NCBI GenBank assembly: GCA_023897205.1 | Contig: JAHWDD010000035.1 | Coordinates: 249,175-313,174 of the forward strand | Source: Exophiala sp. HKRS030 | Lineage: Eukaryota > Ascomycota > Eurotiomycetes > Chaetothyriales > Herpotrichiellaceae | Direction of reading: 5' to 3' | Length of the DNA: 64,000 nt | Shown: positions 1 through 11,636 of the stretch, piece by piece | Numbering within the stretch: position 1 is the first letter of the stretch | How the letters are laid out: every line of letters begins with the position of its first letter | Notes under the pieces: model-generated | The model's input: only the letters and a program-made list of their open reading frames with translations | The model's database searches: none | What the model was told of the DNA's origin: nothing | Position numbers and translations under genes: made by a program

Positions 1-1817
1 TGGCCACCCCAGATGGTGCCGTGTTGCCCACGAAGGGAGCAAGGGCCTGGTCGTCAAGTTCGACAGTACCCAATATGGCAGACCCGTTGACGAGCATCCA
101 CGGTGAGACAAGGTCACTCATCATAGCCATGTCCGTATTATTGGCTATATTCTGAAGGAATTAGTCATATCATCACAATGCCCTGGGTCATTGTCTCACA
201 TGGTACGACAAAATGGCTTGGCCTTCGATGACTTGCTGCATGTCGCCATAGGGATAGGATGCAAATCTTAGATAATAGTCTCCGGGGTCTTGGTCGAGCC
301 GTACCATCACTGAATAGCGCTGGCCAATGGAGATGTGCAGAACCTACCAGAAGGTTAACATGGATCGCCGTTACCACTTGCCGTCGACAGACCTGAACCT
401 CTTGAAGAGTCACATACAGTCCATCCGCTGCATAGACGAACATGGAATGACCGTCCAACGAGATACTGAGTCTGCTGACAGCTCCAGCGTTGACCAGATG
501 TAGAGCGGTCCAGCCACGAGATGCGTCCGCGGTAAACTTGAAGAGTTCCGATGTAGTATTCGTGCAGGTTTCGGGTGGAAGTGAGCTCGCGTTAAGGCCG
601 GGCCTAAACATCATTGGTGGACTGCAACCGCGTGGACCTAAAGCCATTTGCGACATATCTGACATGGTACTCATGGTAAAGTCCTCTGTGCCCGCCGGCG
701 TCGTAGATGACCCAGCCGTCATCATAGACGTCATTGTCGAAGACATGGCACTCATATCGGACATGGCAGTGCCGGTTGACGGGCTTGCAGTGTGCTCTGA
801 CCTTTTTCGCATGCTCATGGACATGGCATTTGTTGTCATCGAAGGCATCGAAGCTGTATCCATCGACATTGAAGCCGTGTTGATTCCGCTGGTCGTTGAT
901 GGCTCCATTGCCATCGGCATAGTGTCAGGGTCATGAGTATCGTTGGCGATGCTAGATTCAAGGCCCAGTCCTGGTCCGGCTTGAAGTATCCTTTGGGGTA
1001 AACATTGGACTCTTCCCTTTCCGTTCGCTAAAAGACTGTCGACGCACTGAGGAAACGCACCAGTCGTGAAATATTCATCATATATCTTATCAGAGAGCTT
1101 ATGATACCAATCAGCTAGCAGGAGAGATGTTCCGCTGCGCTCAGCCTGTAGCATCATATCAAACTCCGAACTGCTCTGAGCAAGATTTTCGAATGGACGC
1201 GGCCGGGATGGGGACGGATGTATCAAGAGCGGCCCGCGTAAGGCGTCATCATAGTAGGCTCGAAAGTGAGAATGGTACCAGTAAAATCCGTATTCACCAA
1301 CCGTAGAGAAGCGATAGGTGAAATTACCTGCTGGCGGGATTGGAAACTAGGCACGCGTAAGCATGGCACAAGGAGATAAATCTCCAACCAACCTGAGTCA
1401 CACCAGGAACACCATCCATATCTGGTGTCCCGCGCTGGAGAAGACCTAGCGTGATCATGTCAGTCTTTTGCTGAACCGCGTAGACCGCAAGCCAGCCTTC
1501 CAATGGGATTCTATACAGCGACCTACCATGCCAATGAATTGTTGTCTCGACAGGTAAATCGTTCTGGACAAATATTTCAAGATCGTCTCCTTCGTCAGCT
1601 TCAATCAAGGGCCCGGCTGTTGATCGTTGATGAGGTACACTTCGCGCGCGACTCCATCTGGCTAAATGTCAGACAAAACGTGAAATATCGTCCTTTCGGG
1701 CTCACCAGGGCTTCGAATGCCTGTATTCAGAATCAGTTTGTAAGAACGAGTGGCGCCTAGAGCAGTTTGCACTGCCGAGCAGGCAAGCAACACAATTAAA
1801 TGCGGATATGATGGCAT
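1..1817 (-). CDS. Multicopper oxidase (laccase/ferroxidase-like) with Met-rich insert, 5' part, one frame break
   Basis: Secreted multicopper oxidase, cut by the left window edge. Start ATG at 1817 with a signal-peptide-like hydrophobic N-terminus. Exons read 1817-1706, 1657-1527, 1445-1393, 1346-393, 343-200 and 151-1; each junction restores the family reading. The first copper motif HWHG is split by the intron at 1526-1446, followed by QRGTPDMDGVPGVTQ, and GFYWYHSHFRAYYDD is the second copper motif. Between the first and second cupredoxin domains (about 640-930) lies an insert with many MSM, MxM and MSxM motifs, like the Met-rich Cu(I)-binding inserts of CueO/CopA-type copper-tolerance oxidases. 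At about 1608-1615 the frame slips by one missing base between QQPGP and LIEADEGD, so the copy is disabled or the assembly has an indel. Likely role: oxidation of Cu(I)/Fe(II) or phenolics at the cell surface; the exact substrate is not readable. Confidence 0.85.
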
Positions 1818-2519
1818 GTCGGAGGAAAAGAGTGAGGGTAAAAGGATCAAGGAACTAACTAGTAGAAAAATGAACGTTGTAAGTCGGGGAGGAGGGCAAG
1901 ATAGGCAAAGCATAATCCCGTGGATGTTGTCCGATAAAAATGAGGCTCGTAGGCTTTCGATTGCAGTCATAGCCCGTGTAACATTTGCGGCGTCATTTCT
2001 GCGTATTTTCTCGGCAGCGCCAAGGTCCAGTGGTGACAATCAACTAGACGGGACGCCACCGCGGACTTGCAGCATTCAACGTTGATTGCCCTCCTGAAAT
2101 GTGTGGAGAATGGCCCCACTAGCTGAACAACCAACAAATTGTTGGCCAGATGGAACAAGAACTTTTGACGTTCGAATGAGCGGAGCAGGGGCCCGGCTTT
2201 TCTTGGCGAGTTCGCTATTGGTTCGCTGGTAAAATAAGCCAATTATTCCTCTCTGCCGTTGAGGCCTTTTCGCGCATTCCTTATTCCACTATCTTTGGCT
2301 TTAACGAACTTTCCACCTGTAGGTTGGAGCTTGTCATGGGCAACACCTTGTCAAATAGGGCGAGGCCGCGATTGAATCGCCAGCTCCGATCAAAGACGCT
2401 TAGAAACTGACATCGAACAGGACTGAACGTACTCCCGTTATTTGCAGTTCTCCACCGACCGATTTCACAAAGAGTTACTGGTATTTAACACTGCAAGGCC
2501 ATAATTATTAGAAATAAGC

Positions 2520-3760
2520 ATGACACTCGAATTGCTCGGTGAAAGTAAAGCCGAATTAATGGTAAGAGCACTTCGGCGCACAGTAGGACCTTTCCTGTTG
2601 CTGATTCGGCCCAGGCTGTTGCCAATATTTTGCTTCTAATTGCCGCCTCGTTGGTCCTGAGCCTTCAGCATTGTGTCTATGGACAGCTACCTTGCGATGA
2701 GGTCGAGGATATCTTCGAAAAGTACATCATCAAAACCACGGAAACATTAATGGCTTCGTATATGGTCGGAGAAAGGCTGGATATTTACTACGTATTGAAT
2801 TTTGTTACTCTGTCATCAGCAAGAGTCTGGGCCTGGATGACAGTGGGTAGAGTGACATTTGTCGAACAGCAACCGCTTATGGCCTGGAAGTGGCGCGCTC
2901 AATTCTTCATTTCACTCCCGTTGACCGTCATGTTTGATATCATGATGTTTGTCCATGCAGCAAACACCATGCACAGTACAGCACGACGAAGTACGCCAAT
3001 GTTCGCTTTCGAATTCGCAGATTTGGTCCTTCTCTCTTCATCAATTACAGTTCGTTACCTATTGTGCATCTCGAACCTTGGCTGCCTGTCCTATAAAACT
3101 GGAGCCGAAGTATTGGCCCTCCCGCCCCCCGACGGAGAAAAAGAAGCCTTAGCAGTCGAGTCCGAAGGAAGTAATGGAAACGGGTCTTGGTTGTTCTACG
3201 CAGAATTATGGACAGGTAAGGACAAATTATGAGATATGGTCCCGAGCCATTCTTGGGTGCTCAGACGCAGTTTGGCTGTTGTTTTGTCATGCCCAGTTTC
3301 GACCATCCCATTACTTGAAATCCAACTGACGCCCAACACAGATGTTTCGAGATGCGCACTTTCTCTCCATTACGTCCTTACTTGGTCCATCTCCTACGTT
3401 TCCTGTGCGCATGTAATACGCGATGCGGCAATCACGGTCCACAAAATTACAAAAGATATTGATGGTCATCTCCGCCGTCGACGTGTATCACGGTTGATTG
3501 ACATTACATTTCCCAATGCTATCGAAGATCAGCTTTGTGTTGTGGGCATGTGTGCTATTTGCCACATAGGATTCATCCGTCGTGCGCAGTCACCACAGAG
3601 TGACACTTATAATCCAAAAGTCCTCTCATGCGGACACGTTTTCCACCGACAATGCTTACTTCTTTGGTTCCAATCTCAAACCACCTGTCCACTTTGCCGG
3701 GCTGAGGCCGGCGTGCCGAAGGCGAAAGATTTGACAGCCGATTGGCGAGTTCTCCTATGA
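2520..3760 (+). CDS. Hrd1-like membrane RING-H2 E3 ubiquitin ligase, short form
   Basis: Proposed exons 2520-2561, 2615-3215 and 3342-3760 give a 353-aa protein. The membrane part has the Hrd1/gp78 pattern: FVEQQP after a WAWMTVGR helix, then LPLTVMFDIMMFVHA, MFAFEFADLVLL and FYAELWTD. The RING-H2 is at the C-terminus: CAIC, a spacer of about 26 residues, CGHVFHRQCLLLWF, then CPLC. Hrd1 family members retrotranslocate and ubiquitinate misfolded ER proteins (ERAD). This copy is less than half the usual fungal length: it lacks the long cytosolic tail after the RING, and exon 1 covers little of the first membrane helix, so the true start may lie further upstream. It is probably a diverged or truncated paralog rather than the housekeeping Hrd1. 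The family call is firm; the start is not. Confidence 0.75.
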
Positions 3761-4430
3761 CAATGTTGGGATACACGGAGTTACACGGTGGCGTAAGATA
3801 TGACTCTCATCCTATTCAAGACCTCGTCGATGGGAGACTGCATGTCTCAAACGGCTTGTGTTGACTTGAAAAGAATTCTTCAATGCCGAACTCAGGCTCA
3901 ACGGCACAGCGATGGGTTCAGATAGCTTCTGAGGGAACCCTATTATTCAGGTTAGCCACAACTACTGTAACTTGCTTTGTTTAAACTATTCTAGATTATG
4001 GTCCAATCTGCGAGTCCAAGCTGTCGCTGCCATCGCAAAACTGACGCCCCAAACTTAGAAAAAGTCAGTGCGACCTTAGGCGTAGTCATCACCACCTAGA
4101 TACAGATTCTCTCCAGCGCTTCGCTGGCAGACATATAAGAGACTAAATTTTGAACGGATGACCCGACCTAGTATCCGGAAAAGTCATTGCTACGGAAATC
4201 GAAAAACTTGAAAGAAAACTGGGGACGACGCTGGACCTATATTTGAACAGTTCAGCTCCGTGGGGGCAATTTGCTGGAAACATCTTAGGTATTTTGACAG
4301 TAGGGATTCAGGAAAGAAAATTAATCTTCTGTTACTCATTCGGGGACCAAGCACCCACCATCATTGTGCGTGGTAGGCTGAAAGAAACATCATGAAAATA
4401 ATGACCACACTACCGCCTTATGCTGCTATA
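3761..4430. other. Convergent intergenic region, nothing recognised
   Basis: Lies between the 3' ends of two RING-finger genes. I see no long reading frame, repeat or RNA gene. Confidence 0.5.
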
Positions 4431-5016
4431 TTACGGAAGACGCTGATTATTGCCCTTACCCACGACGTAAATAGACTTGCATAACGGGCAATCATAGTGC
4501 TGGTTTTTAAACCAACCGTCCAGGCAACTTTGATGGTAAACGTGCTTGCATTGCAATCTTCGGACCTCATCTTGGTTCTCTAAGGTGTCCAGGCAGATAG
4601 CACTACAGTGGGATCAGCGTATGGTACTGAAGCATAGATGTGACGTACCAAACTTCGGACGAGTCAAATTCGCCTGGTGTCGAAATTTCCTCTCTTCTGT
4701 ACTTTTTGGAATTTTGGTACCGCTGAGCTGGGACCGCGGACTCGAGGTCCTGTAGGCTTATTGAGTCCCCGGGCGTGCCTTTCCCAGCTTCGATATCTCT
4801 GGTAGAAGCGCGACTTCTTTTTCGATGGAATAGGGTACATCTGTAGATGCTTCAATATCGTAGGAAACACTGAAACTTCCACGTAGTTACTTACAGTATG
4901 ATAGACAACACTAGTACTACCACTATACCAACACCTACTATGGCCGGGATAGGCGATTGTGATGCTGATGAATTGGTCTGCTGAGAGAAATAGTTGTTTG
5001 CTATGTTTTGAGTCAT
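4431..5016 (-). CDS. Small single-pass membrane RING-H2 finger protein
   Basis: Three exons (5016-4895, 4840-4649, 4602-4431) give 161 aa. The first ATG in frame is 5016. Residues about 20-42 form a membrane helix (IPAIVGVGIVVVLVLSIIL), followed by a basic stop-transfer stretch (HRKRSR) and a polar linker. The second intron splits the first zinc-binding Cys. The C-terminal RING-H2 reads CAIC, 15 residues, CKHVYHQSCLDGWF, then CPLC, a complete C3H2C3 set. Such one-pass RING-H2 proteins (ATL/RNF13-like architecture) act as E3 ligases on endomembranes. It faces the Hrd1-like gene tail to tail, so two membrane RING ligases lie next to each other. Substrate unknown. Confidence 0.8.
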
Positions 5017-6180
5017 GATCAATATGATCCATAGGTTCTGCCTCTTCCCATCTTCAAACAGATGCTTCGACAATATTTCACAAACCGCATCATTATATAT
5101 ACCAGAGCCCACATGCAAATGGGACGAGCAAATTCAGTGGCCGTGCTGGTCACAAGCAGAGGCTTTAGCGACTTTCCGCATCCCTCAGCCACATACCGTC
5201 GCCTGCTCTCTTCTCCTAACCCGGGTGTTTCCTGCTGCCTCGATTCGTTAGAGCGAAGTGGCATGATGCGGGGTTTTCGCTTGCGCGCACAAGCTAAGCC
5301 CGCTAAGTTAGTGTTAGAAGCAGGATCACATATTTTAATAGATTGAAGTGGCCTGATCAACAAATAAGCTTAATTTGACATCTATTCTATTGGATCGGCT
5401 CCATGGCTGCTGCAGGAAGCCATAGCTGATTAGGCTAGGTGCACAGGCCTTGAGCTCCCAACTTCCAGGAGCACGCCACTCAACTCATAACAGATGCAGG
5501 AGCATTGCTGTCCTTGGGATAGAAGACGGCGCGGGGAAGCAGAACCACCCCTTTGAGCATTCATCAAGAGCGTCAAGATGCATGCGAGGAAGGGCAGTGA
5601 ATAGCCAAGTTCCAAGTAGAAATAAAATTGCCCTGCGGAAACTTTCCTCCGACGCTGACGGACGAAATGCCATGACTATCAATAGGTTGGTGAAGCTACA
5701 ACACAGAATACGTTTGTAACACGAAAGTTGTAGACGAGCCTGTTGAAAGATACGGGCCAGCCAGCTTGTTATTTATGAGAAAGGCGATCTAGCTCCTAGA
5801 AGCTCTTAACTAAATCGGGGTAAGAGCCCATCAGCTGGGGTGATATTGTTGTGAATTACGGCAGTGGAAGCATAGATTGATTCTTGTTGTTCCTCTACTT
5901 CCTCAGAATGTAGGAGCATATATACACTGAAGTAACATACTAGAAGCTTCCTTGTAATTCCCAAGTATGCGGAATGATTCCATAAGGCTGTAAGAATGTT
6001 ACAGTAGTTGTTTGAGCCTGATATTACAACAGGTATAAAAAATGGCACTTCACATTGCTGACAAGTCTTCGAAGGACTAATGGGACAGGAGGACAGTTCA
6101 TATCACCGCAGATTTGCAAGGAAAGCTCATGAAATATGGAAGGGAAACTCTTACTGCTCACGAGTGGTCCGGCTATTTCT
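5017..6180. other. Intergenic, no gene recognised
   Basis: Only short overlapping frames without codon bias or known motifs on either strand. The part near 5017-5200 probably holds the promoter of the RING-H2 gene. Confidence 0.4.
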
Positions 6181-6248
6181 AGCCTCGTAGGTTTCGATCA
6201 GTTCTTCAGGAGTAGCATCCAAATGTAAATCGATTTCAAGCTTCAGTT

Positions 6249-6410
6249 GGGGCCGTAGTTACAGTCTGGACAACCACTTTCTATGACGCAACACGGAGCG
6301 TTACTGTCGTTCCAGCGGCCTGCGCAACAAGCAGCACCAAGGCACGGGTGGTAAATCTCAATTTGAGGGCAAACCCTATATTGTGGTAAGATACAGTCCT
6401 TGAGCCTGAA
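6249..6410 (-). other. Possible Cys-rich exon or gene remnant
   Basis: On the minus strand a short frame carries nine Cys in about 50 residues, including two CC pairs (GAACCAGRW, APCCVIESGCPDC). It closes with TGA at about 6249, while a second frame (6171-6240) continues with a plausible helix (LDATPEELIETYEARNS) before TAA. The two could be joined by splicing or be broken apart. I do not recognise the family and see no start codon. It lies just downstream of the O-methyltransferase on the same strand. Low confidence. Confidence 0.25.
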
Positions 6411-6524
6411 TCTGTTCGATCTTCTGCTTCTTTGTCTTCTGTACGAAATTATAGTGTTCTTGTTAGTAATCTGGCGACTTCAAGAGCGACGTCTCCACGA
6501 ACACCGCCTGCCACATGTTCACCC

Positions 6525-7347
6525 CTATGGCAAATACACCGATAGCTCCAGTCCCCCACTGTAGGGTAATGTAAGGCTCCTGAATCCGTTCTCTGGATTG
6601 CGTATATACTCCAGAAAGTCCCTGTACAAGAGCTTTGCTATTCCCACATTGTCCGTGATGACAACAGCCCCATACTTGAGCCTTGGTTGGACAAGCTTGA
6701 GGGTAGGAAGTGCAAGAGGCGTCCAGACTGCGTGTTGTCAGCAGATGCCCACAGGAGTCTATTGCAAGCTGGGAGGAGCGTATTTGAGAAAGTAACGTAC
6801 CGTCCAATAGCAGGAGGTCAATCCTCTCCGGCATGCCCTTGTCAACCTTCAATGTTTCCAGCAAATCCCCCTCCCGCAGCTCAATCCATGGTTCAACTTC
6901 ATCACCTGCCTCCTTCCAATGCAGTCTGGCCTTCACTGCTTTAGCATGCTCCTTTTCTGTCGCGATCACCTTTCCGGTGAGCGAGGTAGTCCCAGCAGCT
7001 TTCTTCCGTTGAAGGAGCACATTCTGGCCCACTGCCAACGCTAAATATATCGTCGACAGCCCGAAACTTGTCCCAGCCTCGATCACGTTACATGCTCCAA
7101 TACTTCTTGTAAGCAGATAGACAAACTGGCATTTATCTCGGTCCAAAGCGACAAATTTATCCCGCATGTGCTCATCGGCGGTGGCGGACCATGTCTCATC
7201 AAACGCAAAGAAGCGAACAAGCCGAGTCAAGTAGAAGAATCTCTGAGACCAAGACTTCTCTTCCGCGTCCGATATAGCATGTAGCTTCTGCAGAAGTTGC
7301 TGTACTCTTGGACCTGCCACAACCGTTGTCTGTGAGTCACTCTTCAT
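6525..7347 (-). CDS. SAM-dependent O-methyltransferase (class I, Methyltransf_24-like)
   Basis: Two exons, 7347-6801 and 6727-6525, give 249 aa. The 73-bp intron follows the LLLLD strand, and splicing restores VWTPLALPTLKLVQPRLK and the C-terminus ENGFRSLTLPYSGGLELSVY, a typical ending of this fungal family. Motif I (SAM binding) is VIEAGTSFGLSTIYLA. The acidic end of strand 2 is ATEKE, and the motif after it is IDLLLLD. It should transfer a methyl group from SAM to a hydroxyl or carboxyl of a small molecule; the substrate cannot be read. I chose the ATG at 7347 because nothing upstream in frame has an ATG. It has no obvious metabolic partner nearby. Confidence 0.8.
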
Positions 7348-8674
7348 CGTTGACAATGAATTACCGGGCGAGGTCGTGGCATCCAGCTACACTAGGGTGG
7401 AATGCGCGAGTCCAAGAGTCGTTGGTTAGTACGCGAAGAGCGCCGTCTCTTTATTAAAATCGAGTCTGGGGTTGCAGTCCAACCTGAAGAGGCTGGCACA
7501 CAAAGGGTTGGGTGCTTTTGCGCAATTTTTGCGCTCTGACTAAAGCTCTGACCAATCCACCCAACTAGCAAGCATGCTACACCCCGTGAAGTTATCTCAT
7601 AACCGGGTGTGGGCAGCTGAAAGGCTGCCCATGTGTCTACGGCATCTTCAGTGCCAATCCGTGAACTTGAAGATTCCACCACGTCTACCTCTTACGAACT
7701 AGTACCACAGTAGTTGCAAGTCGTGATCAAAGGTCTATGGCCATTGTCGACCCGAGAAGTGGCGGGCCTATTGGCCAGTAACGGCGCGGGATCAAGTTCC
7801 TCTGATTCATGCCACTTAGTAGCATGTTGTCGTTCGAAGTGAGTGTATGCTCACATATCCCGATGACACCTATGCGGGACGCGGAAACTGCTGATGCGTG
7901 GTTTGTGCCTGTTTTAGTGCCCAAAATGCTTGTGCCCATATGACCCCTCTCTGGGCACTTTGGTCGTGATCCTGTAATAAACTCGACAGAGTTTTGGAAT
8001 ACGCGGAAATGGCTCGGAGTGTCGTCAGCAGCCGTAGAGTACACAGCAGCAGCCTCCTTGGCCACGCCTGGCTAAGGGAGGAATAACACAACAAATGGCG
8101 AATCGCGATGACTGGAACACGGGCAGGGATCCGCTTCCTCGCTTTTGATTCCTGATTTCCTCTTTCTGATTCCCTGGTCTTCTTTTTCCCTGTTTCTGCT
8201 TCTGCTTCTGCTTCTGAACCCCTGGAACCTCTCTGTCCTATCATCTCCTTCGTCGTTCCCCAGCTCCTGCTTTTTACTCAATCCTTTAAACCTTGTCCCA
8301 GCCACCAAACACTTTTCACAATGCTCATCTACCGTAGAGCTGGGCCCCAAAGCCTCTGGCTGCCTGAGTTAAAGAACAGCCATCTACCATCCTCCAGCTC
8401 CACGGCACACGCTGCGCCCTGCTGATCTGGCCCTCACCTAACCCGTATCTCACTCCAACCGGCGAATCTCGTCTGACCCTCGGGCCTAATTGCAGCACCA
8501 TCCCACCAACCATCCCGCCTGTCTGCTGGCCGACAAGACCAGGACGCCTTACCTCCTCTCGAGGCCCCGGGTAGCCCGAAGTATTGGCAAGTACACCAAT
8601 ACCTTTACACAGCCTACACCTTCTCTTCACCAATACCTTTTTCCTTCACAAATACCTTCACGACCCCAACTACC
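7348..8674. promoter_or_regulatory. Intergenic plus pyrimidine-rich leader of the next gene
   Basis: 7348-8140 shows nothing recognisable. From about 8145 to 8670 the plus strand is strongly C/T-rich, including a (TTCTGC)n microsatellite at about 8188-8216 and CACCAATACCTTT repeats at about 8592-8655. Long CT-rich leaders just before the ATG are typical of well-expressed ascomycete genes. Confidence 0.5.
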
Positions 8675-9712
8675 ATGCCCGATCCCCCAGACACTGAAGC
8701 CTTTACTGGCATCACAAACACTGACGGCCTCTCAACTTCAGCAATGGACAGCTTTATCTCCTCCTTTCAGAGTGGATTCGAAGCCACCAACACTCGCACC
8801 ACTTCTCGAGGTCCTAGTGCCACTCAATCTACCACTTCAGGGGACGCAAGTGCCACTGTAGCTGCTACCGGCTCTGCTGCCACCACCTTTGCAACTCTCA
8901 CCTCTGCCTCTGGCAATGGAGCATCGGGGAGTATAACTGGCAACCCCTCCAACACCGCCAGCAACGCCGCCAGCAATACCAGCGAAGGCGACGTCACCGT
9001 CTCGGAAAACTCCTGCTACAGCATCTCATGTTCCCCGACCTTGAAGGCTGCCATTGCTGTTCCAGTCGTCGTGGCCGCTATAGCGGCCGCCCTTCTGTTC
9101 TTCTTTTGCGCAAGGAGGAGGAAGAGGAGAGCTGCTGGTGCTGCTGTGTCAGAAAAGAAACCAAAGAAGGCTGGCAAGAAATGGTCCCGCCATCTACGCT
9201 CCTTCTCCTTCGACGCCGAGTTACTCATGGGTGGTCACTTCTCCAGCTCCAACAGCATTCGGAGTCGAGACCCCAGCGTACGTAGCGCAGGCAACAATTC
9301 CTGCATCGGTGCTCACAGAGCAGAACCAAGCTTGCGCAGCATTGAGGAAGTGGCCCCTCCATACAGAGATGCGATTTTAGGTGCCCAGCCTATGAACCCA
9401 AGTCTTCTCCGTCATGTAAATCCAGCCATTGTTGCCGCGCCAAACCCCATCTCTCACTCAGTCTCATCAACCACCGCACCACCTCCATATCGAACAGTCG
9501 CTGGGGAAGCGGATAATCCTCCTACTCCCATCTCCACCCGAAATCCTTTTGCAGATTCCGCACCCGTCAGCCCAATCGACGGCTCTCCTTTCAGCGACCC
9601 CCTTGAAGATGAAGAGGCCGCTGCGGGTGCGACTCGACCCACAATGAGTCGTGGATCTTCCCTTTACCAGGGCGTTAGCGCGGACGACGCCTCAGATGCC
9701 GCGAGCATATGA
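8675..9712 (+). CDS. Ser/Thr-rich one-pass membrane protein with cytoplasmic PPY motifs
   Basis: Intronless, 345 aa. Residues 1-125 are Ser/Thr/Ala/Gly-rich (likely O-glycosylated, outside). About 126-150 is a membrane helix (AAIAVPVVVAAIAAALLFFF), followed at once by basic residues (ARRRKRR) that set the C-terminus in the cytosol. The tail has two PPY motifs (APPYRDAI and PPPYRTV), the kind bound by WW domains of Rsp5/Nedd4 ligases, plus Ser-rich stretches. There is no cleavable signal peptide, so it is probably type III. The layout recalls cell-wall stress sensors (Mid2/WSC-like), but no WSC domain is present and I would not assign that function. Confidence 0.7.
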   Translation: MPDPPDTEAFTGITNTDGLSTSAMDSFISSFQSGFEATNTRTTSRGPSATQSTTSGDASATVAATGSAATTFATLTSASGNGASGSITGNPSNTASNAASNTSEGDVTVSENSCYSISCSPTLKAAIAVPVVVAAIAAALLFFFCARRRKRRAAGAAVSEKKPKKAGKKWSRHLRSFSFDAELLMGGHFSSSNSIRSRDPSVRSAGNNSCIGAHRAEPSLRSIEEVAPPYRDAILGAQPMNPSLLRHVNPAIVAAPNPISHSVSSTTAPPPYRTVAGEADNPPTPISTRNPFADSAPVSPIDGSPFSDPLEDEEAAAGATRPTMSRGSSLYQGVSADDASDAASI

Positions 9713-10740
9713 AAAGAGCAAATTGGCAGAAGTGTGTCGCCAGACAGGTCGCTAGTGCAAGTAATGGCAGCAGCTAATAATAACGTTTTGATAAACGTGT
9801 TAAATTGTTCCTTATGTTATTAAGCATGGCGTGGCGTTCGATTGCTTGAATCGTTTTATTTGGATGGGTATCTCGTACTCTCCGGATACATCTCTCCATT
9901 ACAGGCATCACATCGAGAAAAAAGGAGAACCATCGAGTTCAGGACGGACCCAAAGAATGTTTGAAACGCGGATATGTTTTGTGATGTCTAATATAAATAC
10001 CTTGTACATGAGAGCATCCAGGGATGGGAAAGAAGAGAGAGCGGTGAGCGAAGGCATGCTTGCGAGTGATGCGACGAGGCGATATCAGCAAAAAGACAGA
10101 GCAGAGCCGGAGGACGAGAGCGAGATATTGAGCAGGGGCGACAAAATTTTTAGGTAGGAACCACCAAACAGATGGGAAAGGGAGGGGCTGGCGCCGGTAG
10201 CTATGCTTGTTGGCTATGCTATGCTCGGGGTACTGCCTGAAATATCGTTGTCAAATCTTTCGCACAGGACTCTTTTCCTAGAGATGATGGGTTTCTTCTA
10301 TTGTTCGTTACTGTAACCCCCTTACACCTTCCTTAGGTTCAGCTGCAGCTGTTGATCGTAGTCAGAGTAACACGACATATAAGCACAGCTTTCGCTCCTC
10401 ATTCATGCCTTCCACTTATATCAATCGATCCAAGGGTACGCCCGTACCGCGGCCTCGTCTACACAGCCTCGCAACACCACTTGGTGAAAGTGCGGTGAGA
10501 GGCTGTGAAATGTAACCAGGTGTGCACCGTTACGACTGTATTACGAGAAAACGACGGGAACATGCAGGAACACGGACATTGCGTAAATCTGGGAGATGGG
10601 GAGCCCTGAGGCGGCTCCATCAGCCTTGAACCAGTTCCCGCCTGATATGAACGCTCCAAACTCGGTTGTCTCGGTATGGAAAAAGCAAAATCCCTACGCC
10701 CTAAGCACGTCTAACAAGAAATACAGCTACAATGCCCAGA
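9713..10740. other. Intergenic, nothing recognised
   Basis: 3' flank of the membrane-protein gene, then DNA without a supportable reading frame on either strand. Confidence 0.4.
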
Positions 10741-10745
10741 AATTA

Positions 10746-11305
10746 GCTTCAGCGTAAAATCGAGCAGCTCGAAAAAGACAGTGCTAATCTCTTTCATGAG
10801 CTGTGTCAGTAGAAAGGCGACGGCTGAATTCGAACGCTGGCAATTTACAGAAGGAGAAGCCAGTCGGCTATATGAGACTAATCAACATCTTCAAGATCGA
10901 ATTCGGGACTACTCAGATACGGCAAATTACTTGACAAGCCGCGTCACAAGATGCTTCCAGGGACTGGACAAAATACCCCCCATGCTAAAGTCAGTAGTAA
11001 CCTTGGGTGTTTCTGTCGGGTAGATGATTTATTCCAAGCGTCATAGGTATGAGAAATGCCTCGATGTGTTCGTGGGACACATCCGCGATCGTATCTCGAA
11101 GGTGTCGATCTTTAGAATTATCGTAGATCTCTGTGAACACGGGAGGGAAGTCATCCATACTCCAGCCGGTGTTTATGGCGTAGGACTACGCCAGGAAATA
11201 TTGGAATATCTTTGTCGCCGTCGATTGTGTAAACTCAAAGAAAAAGGACCAAGACAATATCATCAGCGACAGAAGGACGGAACAGGCGAGATCCTTTGTC
11301 CTTGA
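10746..11305 (+). pseudogene. Decayed coiled-coil protein remnant
   Basis: In one frame the plus strand reads QRKIEQLEKDSANLFHELCQ, a stop, then EFERWQFTEGEASRLYETNQ and further heptad-like sequence to about 11020, another stop, and more reading to 11305. The Glu/Gln/Leu-rich periodicity suggests a coiled coil. The in-frame stops and lack of a convincing ATG say it is broken. I do not recognise the family. It sits at the edge of a transposon-remnant zone. Confidence 0.3.
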
Positions 11306-11636
11306 ATTATCATGCCTAGTTTGTGCTTCGAATGTGTATCTGGTATTGTCATGGACCCACTCTCGGCGGGGTCACGGACGTTGAGCGGGCTGCAGAAGCC
11401 GCAGGGGGTGCTGCTGCCCATCTTGAGAATGGGTCCCCTTTCCGGTCCGGACAGAAAATTGTTGGACAAGAGACGGAAACCGTGGAGGTTAGGTACTAGG
11501 GTGTTCACGCATTGGCTGGCAACTGCCACTCGGGTAAATTCTATCACTGCGCTGTTGAATCTCGTCCCCGACTCTGACATGTGGGATCATAGAAAATATC
11601 AGTGCTTTTCTACAATATCCATTGTCGTCGCCTCCC

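Noticed and set aside
490..936. Plus-strand reading frame of 148 aa
   Set aside because: Mirror frame of the Met-rich exon of the multicopper oxidase; its regular Met/Val/Ile/Asp pattern only reflects the repeat.
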